Positions 24,932 through 32,935 of a stretch of 64,000 bases of DNA are shown here, piece after piece (the first letter of the stretch is position 1; each line of letters starts with the position of its first letter). Location: the NCBI GenBank assembly GCA_902778115.1, contig CACYWG010000002.1:1-64000 (forward strand), read 5' to 3'. This stretch comes from Oscillospiraceae bacterium (GTDB lineage: Bacteria > Bacillota > Clostridia > Oscillospirales > Oscillospiraceae). The notes beneath the pieces were generated by a model that was not told where the DNA came from, searched no databases, and worked only from the letters and a program-made list of their open reading frames with translations. Made by a program: the position numbers and the translations under genes.

Positions 24932-26407
24932 TCAGCTCAGTTTTTCGAGGCCGATGCGCAGGCGGCGCAGAGTCTCTTCGCGGCCGAGGATGCGGCAGAT
25001 CTCCACCGCGCCGCCGGGCGTGACGGCTTTTCCCGCGGCGGCAATGCGAACGGGCCACATGATCTTCGCGTTCTTGACGCCCTGCTCTTCGGCCATCTGC
25101 ACCATCGCGTTCAGGATGCTCTCGTCGTCCCAGGTGGGCAGCTGCTCAAAGATCGGGATGATCTGCGCGAGCACCTCGCGGGAGCTCTGCTCGTCGGATT
25201 TGGACTTTTTGTGCACGAAAAGCTCGGCGGAATACTCCGGCAGCTCGTCGAAGAAGTCCAGCTTCTCGGGGATGTCGGTCAGCACCTCGGTGCGCTGCTG
25301 CAGCAGCGCGGCGATCGCCGCCGCGTCATAGGCGGGATTCTTGACCGCCTTGCGGATCCAGGGCTCGGCCACCTTGGCGAAGGCCTCCGGCGTCATGGCG
25401 CGGATGTACTCGCTGTTGAAGTAGCGCAGCTTCTCGATATCGAAGATGGCGGGCGACTTGGAAATGCCGCTCATCTCGAAGACTTCCTTCAGCTCGTCCA
25501 GAGAAAAGATCTCCTGCTCGCCGCGCGGGCTCCAGCCCAGCAGCGCGACGTAGTTGAGCACCGCGTCGGTCAAAAAGCCCTGGGCGATCAGGTCCTCATA
25601 GGAGGGGTCGCCGTGGCGCTTGGACATCTTGTTGTGCGCGTCACGCATGACCGGCGAGCAGTGCACGTATTTCGGGATCTCCCAGCCGAAGCCCTCGTAC
25701 AGGAGATTGTACTTCGGCGCGCTGGAGAGATACTCGCTGCCGCGCACGACGTGGGTAATGCCCATGAGGTGGTCGTCCACGACGTTGGCGAAGTTATAGG
25801 TGGGCAGGCCGTCGCGCTTGATGAGCACCTGGTCGTCGAGCGTGGTGTTTTCCACGGTGATATCGCCGAAGATCTCGTCGTGGAAGGTGGTCGTGCCCTC
25901 GTGCGGGATGCGCTGGCGGATGACATAGGGCTCGCCCGCGGCGGCGCGCGCGTCGGACTCCGCCTGGCTCAGGCCGCGGCAGGGATCGTCCGCGCGGTCG
26001 AACTGGCCGCTGTCCTCCTCGCTCTCGGTCTTCTCGCAGAAGCAGCGGTAGGCGTGGCCGCGGCTCATCAGCAGCTCCGCATATTCTTTATAGAAGGGAC
26101 GGCGCTCGGTCTGCACGTAGGGAGCCACGGGGCCGCCCACGTCCGGGCCTTCGTCGTGCTCGAGGTGGCACTCGGCCATGGTCTTGTAGATCACGTCCAC
26201 CGCGCCCTCGACCAGGCGGCCCTGGTCGGTGTCCTCGATGCGCAGGATGAACTTGCCGCCGTTGTGGCGGGCGATCAGGTAGGTATAGAGCGCCGTGCGC
26301 AGATTGCCCACGTGCATATAGCCGGTCGGAGAAGGCGCGAAGCGGGTGCGCACCTCGCCATGCGGGATGCGGCTCTCCATGTCCTCAAACCAGGTCAACT
26401 CTTTCAT
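24932..26407 (-). CDS. gltX: Glutamyl-tRNA synthetase
   Basis: The 491-residue class I synthetase charges tRNA-Glu. The HIGH-type motif appears as PSPTGYMHVGNLRTALY near residues 26-42 and the KMSKS loop as KMSKRHG near 258; the C-terminal third is the helical anticodon-binding domain. Full length for a bacterial GluRS. The ATG has GGAGG nine bases upstream and a near-consensus promoter. No T-box leader is visible in the short spacer shared with trpS. Confidence 0.97.
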   Translation of the reverse strand: MKELTWFEDMESRIPHGEVRTRFAPSPTGYMHVGNLRTALYTYLIARHNGGKFILRIEDTDQGRLVEGAVDVIYKTMAECHLEHDEGPDVGGPVAPYVQTERRPFYKEYAELLMSRGHAYRCFCEKTESEEDSGQFDRADDPCRGLSQAESDARAAAGEPYVIRQRIPHEGTTTFHDEIFGDITVENTTLDDQVLIKRDGLPTYNFANVVDDHLMGITHVVRGSEYLSSAPKYNLLYEGFGWEIPKYVHCSPVMRDAHNKMSKRHGDPSYEDLIAQGFLTDAVLNYVALLGWSPRGEQEIFSLDELKEVFEMSGISKSPAIFDIEKLRYFNSEYIRAMTPEAFAKVAEPWIRKAVKNPAYDAAAIAALLQQRTEVLTDIPEKLDFFDELPEYSAELFVHKKSKSDEQSSREVLAQIIPIFEQLPTWDDESILNAMVQMAEEQGVKNAKIMWPVRIAAAGKAVTPGGAVEICRILGREETLRRLRIGLEKLS

Positions 26408-26445
26408 CGAATGTTCCTCCGAATGTCGTTTGTGATAGCTTTCCT

Positions 26446-26474
26446 ATTTTATTTTGCATTTACCCCGTTGTCAA
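26446..26474 (-). promoter_or_regulatory. gltX promoter
   Basis: Minus-strand TTGACA (26469-26474) and TAAAAT (26446-26451) with a 17-base spacer. The -35 box overlaps the -35 box of the divergent trpS promoter by five bases. Confidence 0.8.
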
Positions 26475-26496
26475 GATGCAGTTGATTTGCTATATT
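26468..26496 (+). promoter_or_regulatory. trpS promoter
   Basis: TTGTCA (26468-26473) and TATATT (26491-26496) with a 17-base spacer on the plus strand, ending 45 bases before the trpS start. The two divergent promoters cannot both be fully occupied at once. Confidence 0.75.
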
Positions 26497-26540
26497 TAAT
26501 ATATTCATCGTCTGAAAACCCGCAGAAACGAGGTAAGCAT

Positions 26541-27557
26541 ATGGACACTCCTGTTGAAAAGAAAAAAGTCATGCTCTCGGGCATCAAGCCCACCGGCGAC
26601 CTGACCCTCGGCTCCTATCTGGGCGCCATCAAGAACTGGGCCGAGCGCGCCGAGCAGTACGACTGCTATTACTTCATGGCCGACCTGCACGCGCTCACCA
26701 CGCGCAACAATCCCGCCGACCTGCGCCGCCGCACGCTCGAGCAGCTCGCGCAGTATGTGGCCTGCGGCCTCGACCCGCAGAAAAACACGCTCTTCATCCA
26801 GAGCCATGTGCCCCAGCACGCCGAGCTCGGCTGGATTTTGAACTGCTACACGATGTTCGGCGAGCTCAGCCGCATGACCCAGTTCAAGGACAAGAGCGCG
26901 AAAAACGCCGACAACATCAACGGCGGCCTGTTCACCTATCCCGCGCTGATGGCGGCGGATATCCTGCTCTACCAGCCGGATTACGTGCCCGTGGGAGAGG
27001 ATCAGAAGCAGCACGTGGAGCTGACGCGCGACGTGGCGCAGCGCTTCAATAACCTCTACGGCGAGACCTTCCGCATGCCCGAACCCTTCATTCCGAAGGT
27101 GGGCGCGCGCGTGATGGATCTGCTCGATCCGCACAGCAAGATGTCCAAGTCTGACGAGATCGGCAACGGCCGCGTCTGCCTGATGGACGATCCGGCCGAC
27201 ATCATGCGCAAGTTCAAGCGCGCCGTCACCGACTGCGACACCGAGCGCTGCGTGCGCTACGATCCGGAGAACAAGCCGGGCGTGGCGAACCTGATGAGCA
27301 TCTACTCTGCCGTCACCGGCAAGAGCTTCGCCGAGATCGAGGCCGAGTTCGAGGGCAAGGGCTACGGCGCCTTCAAGCCCGCCGTAGGCGAGGCCGTGGT
27401 CGAGACCCTGCGCCCGATCCGCGAGGAAGCCACCCGCATCATCAAGGACAAGGCCTATCTGGAGGCCATGTGCCGCGACGGCGCCGAGCGCGCCTCTTAC
27501 ATAGCCGAAAAGACCCTGCGCAAGGTGCGCAAGAAAGTGGGTCTGGTGGCAAAATAA
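26541..27557 (+). CDS. trpS: Tryptophanyl-tRNA synthetase
   Basis: The 338-residue class I synthetase charges tRNA-Trp. It has the HIGH-like PTGDLTLGSYLGAI near residues 17-30 and KMSKSDE near 198. ATG at 26541 is preceded by GAGG nine bases away; a longer open frame upstream has no ribosome site and crosses the promoter. The leader is only about 35 bases, too short for a T-box or trp attenuator. Downstream lies a short AATTCGG inverted repeat and then a phosphoglycosyltransferase gene. Confidence 0.97.
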   Translation: MDTPVEKKKVMLSGIKPTGDLTLGSYLGAIKNWAERAEQYDCYYFMADLHALTTRNNPADLRRRTLEQLAQYVACGLDPQKNTLFIQSHVPQHAELGWILNCYTMFGELSRMTQFKDKSAKNADNINGGLFTYPALMAADILLYQPDYVPVGEDQKQHVELTRDVAQRFNNLYGETFRMPEPFIPKVGARVMDLLDPHSKMSKSDEIGNGRVCLMDDPADIMRKFKRAVTDCDTERCVRYDPENKPGVANLMSIYSAVTGKSFAEIEAEFEGKGYGAFKPAVGEAVVETLRPIREEATRIIKDKAYLEAMCRDGAERASYIAEKTLRKVRKKVGLVAK

Positions 27558-27576
27558 TTCGGAATTCGAAATGAGG

Positions 27577-27609
27577 AATTCGGAATGAAAGTGACAATCA
27601 TTCCGAATT
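27577..27609. repeat. Inverted repeat between trpS and the WecA-like gene
   Basis: AATTCGGAATG at 27577-27587 and its exact complement at 27599-27609 flank 11 bases. A further partial copy (aattcggaattcg) lies just upstream at about 27556. There is no T-run, so it is a weak terminator at best; it looks like a short dispersed repeat. Confidence 0.55.
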
Positions 27610-27645
27610 TCGAACTCCGTCTTCCGCATTTTCCCGAGGTTCTCC

Positions 27646-28671
27646 ATGCTCTGTCATCTGCCATCCTGGCTGCGCATGTCGCTGGCGCTCTTTGGCGCCG
27701 GCGCGCTCTGCCATCTGTTCACGCCGCCCGTCCGTTTGCTCGCCCTGCGGCTCGGCGCCGTCGACCGCCCCGGCGGCCGGCGCGTCAACCGCTCCCCGGT
27801 GCCGCGGATGGGCGGTTTGGCCATCTCACTGGGCTTTCTGGTGGTGGCTCCCGCGTTTTGCCCGGCCGAAGGGCCGGTGTCCGGCCTGCTCGGCGGCGCG
27901 CTGCTGATCGTACTGATGGGCGCGCTGGACGATCTCTTCGATCTCCGGCCCGCCGTCAAGCTGCTGGCGCAGCTGGCCGCGGCGGCCGTCGCCGTGCGCG
28001 GCGGGATCGTCCTCGGCGCGGTGTCCTCCTTCTCCGGCGGGAGCATCGCCCTCCCCTATCCCCTGGCCGCCTCGCTGACGGTGCTGTGGATCGTCGCCTG
28101 CACCAACGCCGTCAACCTGATCGACGGGCTGGACGGGCTGGCCGTCGGCGTGTCCGCCATCGGCTCGCTGAGCATGCTGCTGGTGGCTCTGGCCGTCTCG
28201 GCGCCTGCGGTGGCGGTGCTGCTGGCCGCGCTCAACGGCGCCTGCCTGGGCTTTCTGCCCTATAACCGCAGCCCGGCGCGCATCTTCATGGGCGACGCCG
28301 GTTCGCAGTTTCTCGGTTTCACGCTGGGCGCCGTGAGCGTGCTGGGCCTGCTGAAATTTCACACGCTCGTCAGCTTTTTCGTGCCGCTGCTGGCACTGTC
28401 CGTCCCGCTCGCGGACACGGCCTTCGCCGTGCTCCGGAGACTGCGGCGCGGGCAGAGCCCCTTTCACGCCGATCGGGGGCATATCCACCACCGGCTGCTT
28501 GATTGGGGGCTGAGCCAGAAGCAGGCCGTGGCCGTGCTCTATGCCCTGTCCTCGCTGCAGGGCCTGGCCGCGGTGCTGCTGGCCGGGACCGACGCGCTCT
28601 CGCGCCTGCTGATCCTGCTGCCGGCCTTCGCGCTGTCGCTGGCCGTCTGGCTGCCGGTGCTGCGCACATGA
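27646..28671 (+). CDS. Undecaprenyl-phosphate phosphoglycosyltransferase (MraY/WecA/TagO family)
   Basis: The 341-residue polytopic protein transfers a sugar-1-phosphate from a UDP-sugar to undecaprenyl phosphate, the first step of many surface polymers. Family loops are present: GALDDLFDLRP near residue 91, NLIDGLDGLAVG near 161, IFMGDAGSQFLGF near 210 and the His-rich HADRGHIHHRLLDWG near 275. That last loop is the WecA/TagO type and not MraY of peptidoglycan synthesis. About ten membrane helices are expected. It may supply the lipid-linked sugar used by other envelope genes in the window. A strong terminator overlaps its stop codon. Confidence 0.92.
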   Translation: MLCHLPSWLRMSLALFGAGALCHLFTPPVRLLALRLGAVDRPGGRRVNRSPVPRMGGLAISLGFLVVAPAFCPAEGPVSGLLGGALLIVLMGALDDLFDLRPAVKLLAQLAAAAVAVRGGIVLGAVSSFSGGSIALPYPLAASLTVLWIVACTNAVNLIDGLDGLAVGVSAIGSLSMLLVALAVSAPAVAVLLAALNGACLGFLPYNRSPARIFMGDAGSQFLGFTLGAVSVLGLLKFHTLVSFFVPLLALSVPLADTAFAVLRRLRRGQSPFHADRGHIHHRLLDWGLSQKQAVAVLYALSSLQGLAAVLLAGTDALSRLLILLPAFALSLAVWLPVLRT

Positions 28672-28703
28672 AAACCGGCTCCCCGATTTGGGGAGCCGGT
28701 TTT
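28671..28703. terminator. Intrinsic terminator
   Basis: A perfect 14-bp stem AAAACCGGCTCCCC / GGGGAGCCGGTTTT with loop GATTT starts at the last base of the stop codon, flanked by A and T runs. Confidence 0.9.
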
Positions 28704-28748
28704 CTCATGTTCATAACACCCCAGCACACATAATTGGCACGGGTCACT

Positions 28749-29582
28749 TCAATCTCTTGAAACTGCCGGCTTGATTCCGATCTTTAGGAAACCCTTCAGG
28801 ACGTCACGTTCCAAATCCGGAAAAAAACTGCCATCACCAAGCCCGGCAATCTGTGCTTTGCAGATGCGCGGGCCGCTTGTCTTGCCATAATCACAGGCGG
28901 GCGGAGCAAGCTCCGCAAAGTTGCCGATTTTTTGAAAATATGTTTTTTTCTCTGCGCTTTTGGAGGTGACCCACACCTCTCCCATAAACAGGTATTCGTC
29001 GTCTCCTGTCTGCATCAGCGGGACGTAGCCCAGCTGTTCCAGTTCCTCTGCCGTTTGAGGAAGTTCTCCCGGCGGGCACAGAGAAAAGTACATGCCCTGG
29101 GCGCGGCAGTCTTCTGAGTAGACGAATTCATGAACCTTGCGGCAGATGATGTGCCACCCGTCCAGGCCGTGCTTCTTCATGGCTTCTCCCCGGATCTGAT
29201 AAGCGAAAGTATCTCCGATCTGCCAGTCCACCAGAAACGCCGTCTTCTTGCGGTATTTTGCCTCTGGGCCAAGTTTGGAGGGATCGCATACCGTCTTCTT
29301 TTTCACCCGAAGTGCGGATCTTGCTTCGGGGCAGGATTCCTCCAGAGCCGCAAAAGCAGCTTCCGCTTTTTGAAGAAGATCCTCCGTCAGTTCCTTTCTT
29401 CGGCCGGTAACATCCGCCAGCCCGATCCAGACCTGCGGACCGTCATCCGCATCCGAGAGCTCTTGCGCAAACTCGCTCCGGACTTTCGCGATCGCTTCCT
29501 CGCGATTTGCTCCTTTCTCACGAAATCTACGATAACTGTCTTTGACGTCGAGAATCATCGGAAAGAATTCAAGGATACCCAT
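28749..29582 (-). CDS. Hypothetical soluble protein
   Basis: The 277-residue product has no signal peptide or membrane segment. The first 90 residues are helical and charged; a middle part (KYRKKTAFLVDWQIGDTFAYQI) and a later beta-rich part follow. I do not recognise a family. Its GC content looks lower than that of neighbours, which may mean recent gain. GGGAGG precedes the ATG. It lies 16 bases after the GH2 gene on the same strand and may be cotranscribed with it. Confidence 0.7.
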   Translation of the reverse strand: MGILEFFPMILDVKDSYRRFREKGANREEAIAKVRSEFAQELSDADDGPQVWIGLADVTGRRKELTEDLLQKAEAAFAALEESCPEARSALRVKKKTVCDPSKLGPEAKYRKKTAFLVDWQIGDTFAYQIRGEAMKKHGLDGWHIICRKVHEFVYSEDCRAQGMYFSLCPPGELPQTAEELEQLGYVPLMQTGDDEYLFMGEVWVTSKSAEKKTYFQKIGNFAELAPPACDYGKTSGPRICKAQIAGLGDGSFFPDLERDVLKGFLKIGIKPAVSRD

Positions 29583-29598
29583 GTTCGCCTCCCGTTCT

Positions 29599-31272
29599 TT
29601 ATATCTTCAGTTCGTCGGAGATCAGCCGCAGTTCCTCCGGGCTGACTTTGTACAGCCGCCGGTCAAAGGTCAAGAGGCCGTTGGTCTCATCCTCCACGTC
29701 CGAGACCTGGGTATAGATCGCCCCGCACAGGCCCTTCGGGATCAGCGGCAGCAGCTGCTTGCGATAAAGCTTTTGCAGCGCTTCGGCAAAGCTCTCCCGG
29801 TCGCGGAAAATGCGGTAGCCGTAGGTCTTGTCCTGATTGAAGCTGTGCGCCTGGTCCTTCCAGACGTAGCCGCCGAACTCGCTGAGCAACAGCGGTTTTT
29901 TGCTGCGCGCGAGCTTCAGGCGTGTGAAATAGATGTGAAGGCTCTCCACGTCGCTCTTTGTCTGGCGGAACCAGCCGGAGGTGCTGTCCGCAAAGCGCGC
30001 GGGGTCGAGCGCCTTGAGCGTTTCATAGGCTTTGTCCGCCTCGAACTGGCCCCAGCCCTCGTTGAAGATCGTCCAGAGACAGATGCAGGGGTGATTGCCC
30101 AAAAGCCGCACCGTGTCTTCCATCGCCTGCAGGAAAATCTGCCGCGTCGTTGGGTCGGGATTCGTCCGCCGGTCGCTGATGCGCCGGATGCGCAGGGTGG
30201 GCAGCAGGGTGTCGTGCACAAAGCGGTATCGGCCGTTATTGACCATGTCCTGGAAGACGATCATGCCGAGCCGGTCGCAGGCGTAGTAAAAAAGCTCCGG
30301 CTCGATTTTGATGTGCTTGCGCAGGGTGTTGAAGCCCAGCGCCTTCATGGCGAGGATATCCTCCTCAAAGCTCTCCGGCGTGGGCGGGGTATAGAGTCCG
30401 TCGCTCCAGTAGCCCTGGTCCAGCAGGCCGTGGAAGAAGTAGGGCTTTCCGTTCAGGCACAGGCGCGGCAGGCCGTCCACGGTCTCGGTTGTGAGCGTGC
30501 GCAGTGCGAAATAGGACGAAACGCGGTCCTCCCCGCTCGTCAGCGTGAAGCGGTAGAGGTAGGGTTTTTCCGGGCTCCACAGCTGCGGATCTTCCAGCGT
30601 GATCCGCGCTTTTCCGTTCTGCAGCGGGTACTCCTTCCCGTCGAGCGCGATCACGCCCCTGCGCACGCCCTCGGCCCCGATCTCGACCCAGTCTGCGCCG
30701 TTGGTGATGTGCAGGGCATGGACGTAAGTTTCCGGCACGGGCTCGAGCCAGACGGTCTGCCAGATGCCGGAGCAGGGCGTGTACCACATGCCGCCCCGGT
30801 CGACCTTCTGCTTGCCCCAGGGGAAGCGCGGGTCGAGGTCGTTGATCACCCGGACGGTCAGCTCGTTCAAGCCTTCGCATAACGTGTCAGTGATATCGGC
30901 CGAAAAGGGCAGATAACCGTTTTTGTGACGGCAGACTTCTTTTCCGTTGACCAAAACGACCGCGTGACGCATCACCGCGCCGAAGTGCAGCAGGACGCGT
31001 TTGCCGTACCACTCGTCCGGGACCATAAACGTGCGGCGATAGTCGAGCCGGTCGCCGATCTTCGGCGGCTGCTCCACCCCGCTCAGCAGGCTTTCCGGAC
31101 AGAAGGGCACGCGGACCGTGCAGCGCAGCGCATGCCCGTAGCCGCTGACTGAAAGCAGTTCCCAGTCCCCGTTCAGGTTCAGCCAGTCCCGGCGCGCCAG
31201 CTGCGGCCGCGGATAGGCCGGCCAGGGCGTGCCCTGCAGCGCCTCGCCGGCCGCCGTATAGAGCTTTTGCAT
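29599..31272 (-). CDS. Glycoside hydrolase family 2 protein
   Basis: The 557-residue intracellular enzyme lacks a signal peptide. It has the GH2 layout: sugar-binding jelly-roll (about 28-180, with PRFPWGKQKVDRGGMWYTP), immunoglobulin-like sandwich (about 185-265) and TIM barrel (about 268-545). The acid/base Glu405 is in FNEGW and the nucleophile Glu465 in LLLSEFGGY, both intact. It is shorter than LacZ and closest in style to compact beta-galactosidase/beta-glucuronidase-like members; the substrate is not predictable. ATG 31272 is preceded by AGGAG. The promoter area upstream contains the first inverted repeat of the array at 31315. Confidence 0.9.
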   Translation of the reverse strand: MQKLYTAAGEALQGTPWPAYPRPQLARRDWLNLNGDWELLSVSGYGHALRCTVRVPFCPESLLSGVEQPPKIGDRLDYRRTFMVPDEWYGKRVLLHFGAVMRHAVVLVNGKEVCRHKNGYLPFSADITDTLCEGLNELTVRVINDLDPRFPWGKQKVDRGGMWYTPCSGIWQTVWLEPVPETYVHALHITNGADWVEIGAEGVRRGVIALDGKEYPLQNGKARITLEDPQLWSPEKPYLYRFTLTSGEDRVSSYFALRTLTTETVDGLPRLCLNGKPYFFHGLLDQGYWSDGLYTPPTPESFEEDILAMKALGFNTLRKHIKIEPELFYYACDRLGMIVFQDMVNNGRYRFVHDTLLPTLRIRRISDRRTNPDPTTRQIFLQAMEDTVRLLGNHPCICLWTIFNEGWGQFEADKAYETLKALDPARFADSTSGWFRQTKSDVESLHIYFTRLKLARSKKPLLLSEFGGYVWKDQAHSFNQDKTYGYRIFRDRESFAEALQKLYRKQLLPLIPKGLCGAIYTQVSDVEDETNGLLTFDRRLYKVSPEELRLISDELKI

Positions 31273-31314
31273 CCTTCCCCACTCCTTTCCGTGTATAATG
31301 ATCATCGGATGGCA

Positions 31315-31458
31315 AAATCAATCGATTATTCGATTGATTTCGCTGCCAAACGACAAGTTTGGCAGCGAATGATTCTATGAATCATTCGCCCGATGCTCAT
31401 TGCAATGAGTATATGGCAAGGCAGCTTAAAAAGTATAGCAAATGCCGCCGGCATTTGC
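31315..31458. repeat. Array of five consecutive inverted repeats
   Basis: Five different inverted repeats follow one another: AAATCAATCGA (31315-31325/31330-31340), CGCTGCCAAAC (31341-31351/31357-31367), CGAATGATTC (31366-31375/31379-31388), CTCATTG (31396-31402/31403-31409) and GCAAATGCC (31438-31446/31450-31458). Each pair of arms is perfect. The array lies between the divergent GH2 and VTC genes and is not in a supported coding frame. Confidence 0.85.
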
Positions 31459-31485
31459 AATGCGCGCGCCGGGAAGAAATAAACA

Positions 31486-31514
31486 TTGAAAAAAGGCGGG
31501 AAATGCGATATGAT
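31486..31514 (+). promoter_or_regulatory. Promoter of the VTC operon
   Basis: TTGAAA (31486-31491) and TATGAT (31509-31514) with a 17-base spacer, ending 30 bases before the start codon at 31545. It lies downstream of the inverted-repeat array. Confidence 0.75.
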
Positions 31515-31544
31515 AAGATGCAAAACTGTATGGGGAGCAGAGCG

Positions 31545-32267
31545 ATGCAGGAAACCATCCTTACCTTCAAGCGCTACGAAAAAAAATACCTGCTCAGCGC
31601 CCGGAAATTTGAGCTGCTCTGGGAGCGGCTGCGCGAGCATCTGGTGCCGGATCTCTTCCACCGGAGCACCGTGTGCAGCATCTACTACGACAGCGACGAC
31701 TTTTCCCTGATCCGCCACTCGCTGGAGAAGCCGGTCTACAAGGAAAAACTCCGTCTGCGCAGCTACAACGTGCCCGGGCCGGACGGCGAAGTGTTCGTAG
31801 AGCTGAAAAAGAAATACAAAGGCGTCGTATATAAGCGGCGGGTGCGGATGAGCGCGGTCGAAGCCGAGCGATATCTCGCCGGGCAGTCGCGGCCGCCGGA
31901 GGACGGACAGATCCTGCGGGAGATCGACTTTTTCCTGCAGACCCATGAGGTTTCGCCCAAGGCCTTCATCGCCTGCGAACGCGAGGCCTGGGTCGACCGG
32001 GAGGAGCCGGAGCTGCGCATCACCTTTGACCGCAATCTCCGCTGGCGCGATACCGACCTGCATCTGAGCTCCGGCAGCGGCGGCGAGCCCCTGCTTCCGG
32101 ACGGCGAGGTGCTGATGGAAATCAAGATCCCGGGGGCTGCGCCCCTGTGGCTGGCCCATCTGCTCAGCGAGCTGGAGATCTTTCCCACCAGCTTTTCCAA
32201 ATATGGCACCTGCTACCGGCAGGATCTGCTTGAGAAATTTTTTAACGGAGTGATCGTTTGTGTTTAA
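31545..32267 (+). CDS. VTC-domain polyphosphate polymerase-like protein
   Basis: The 240-residue cytoplasmic protein belongs to the VTC/CYTH-like tunnel fold family. Alternating basic and acidic strands line the tunnel: RYEKKYLL near residue 9, KLRLRSY near 68, ELKKKYKGVVYKRR near 85 and a late acidic VLMEIKIPG strand. In yeast the related domain makes polyphosphate; bacterial members next to DUF4956 and CotH-type or carbohydrate-binding lipoproteins have no settled role. The ATG at 31545 has GGGGAG ahead. It overlaps the DUF4956 gene by eight bases. Confidence 0.88.
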   Translation: MQETILTFKRYEKKYLLSARKFELLWERLREHLVPDLFHRSTVCSIYYDSDDFSLIRHSLEKPVYKEKLRLRSYNVPGPDGEVFVELKKKYKGVVYKRRVRMSAVEAERYLAGQSRPPEDGQILREIDFFLQTHEVSPKAFIACEREAWVDREEPELRITFDRNLRWRDTDLHLSSGSGGEPLLPDGEVLMEIKIPGAAPLWLAHLLSELEIFPTSFSKYGTCYRQDLLEKFFNGVIVCV

Positions 32268-32922
32268 CAGTGTAATTTCCACCAGCCTGACCCTGTCCGC
32301 CTTTCTGATCTGCCTCGGCGGCGCCATCGTCCTCGGCGTGCTGACCGCGCTGGTCTTTTCCTTCCGCAGCCGCAGCAGCAGCTCGCTGAATGTGGCTTTG
32401 GCCATGCTGCCCCCGATCGTGACCCTGGTGATCATGATGGTCAACGGCAGCATCGGCGCCGGGCTTGCCGTCGCGGGCACCTTCTCGCTGGTGCGCTTCC
32501 GCAGCGCGCCGGGCACGGCCAAGGAGATCTGCGGCGTGTTCATGGCCACGGCCATCGGCCTGGCCTGCGGCATGGGCTATGTGGGCGTTGCGGCGCTGTT
32601 TTTCGTCGTGATGGGCGCTTTTGTGCTGCTGCTGAGCCTGCTTCGCATGGGCGAAGTGAGCAGCTCCTACCGCCACCTGAAGATCACCATCCCCGAAACG
32701 CTGGAATACGACGGGCTGTTCGACGATCTCTTTGCCAAATACACCACGCGCCATGAGTTGGAGAAGGTCAAGACCACCAACATGGGCACGCTCTATGAGC
32801 TGAGCTATGACATCTATCTCAAAGACGGCGAAGTCAAGAAGGAGTTCATCGACGCGATCCGCTGCCGCAACGGGAATCTGAACGTCAGCTGCGGGCGCAT
32901 GAACGACAAGGAAATGCTTTGA
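32260..32922 (+). CDS. DUF4956 membrane protein
   Basis: The 220-residue protein has three or four N-terminal membrane helices (about 10-125), a glycine-rich stretch with the conserved SLVRFRSAPGT motif near residue 76, and a cytoplasmic C-terminal domain. This matches DUF4956, which nearly always follows a VTC gene. Start is GTG with GGAG about nine bases upstream, inside the VTC end. It probably forms a membrane complex with the VTC protein. Confidence 0.88.
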   Translation: MFNSVISTSLTLSAFLICLGGAIVLGVLTALVFSFRSRSSSSLNVALAMLPPIVTLVIMMVNGSIGAGLAVAGTFSLVRFRSAPGTAKEICGVFMATAIGLACGMGYVGVAALFFVVMGAFVLLLSLLRMGEVSSSYRHLKITIPETLEYDGLFDDLFAKYTTRHELEKVKTTNMGTLYELSYDIYLKDGEVKKEFIDAIRCRNGNLNVSCGRMNDKEML

Positions 32923-32935
32923 GGCGGGAGGCGCT

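Noticed and set aside
29542..30882. A 446-codon plus-strand frame
   Set aside because: Antisense to the GH2 gene, which has all catalytic motifs on the minus strand.
31315..31458. CRISPR array
   Set aside because: The units are inverted repeats of different sequence, not direct repeats with spacers of constant length.
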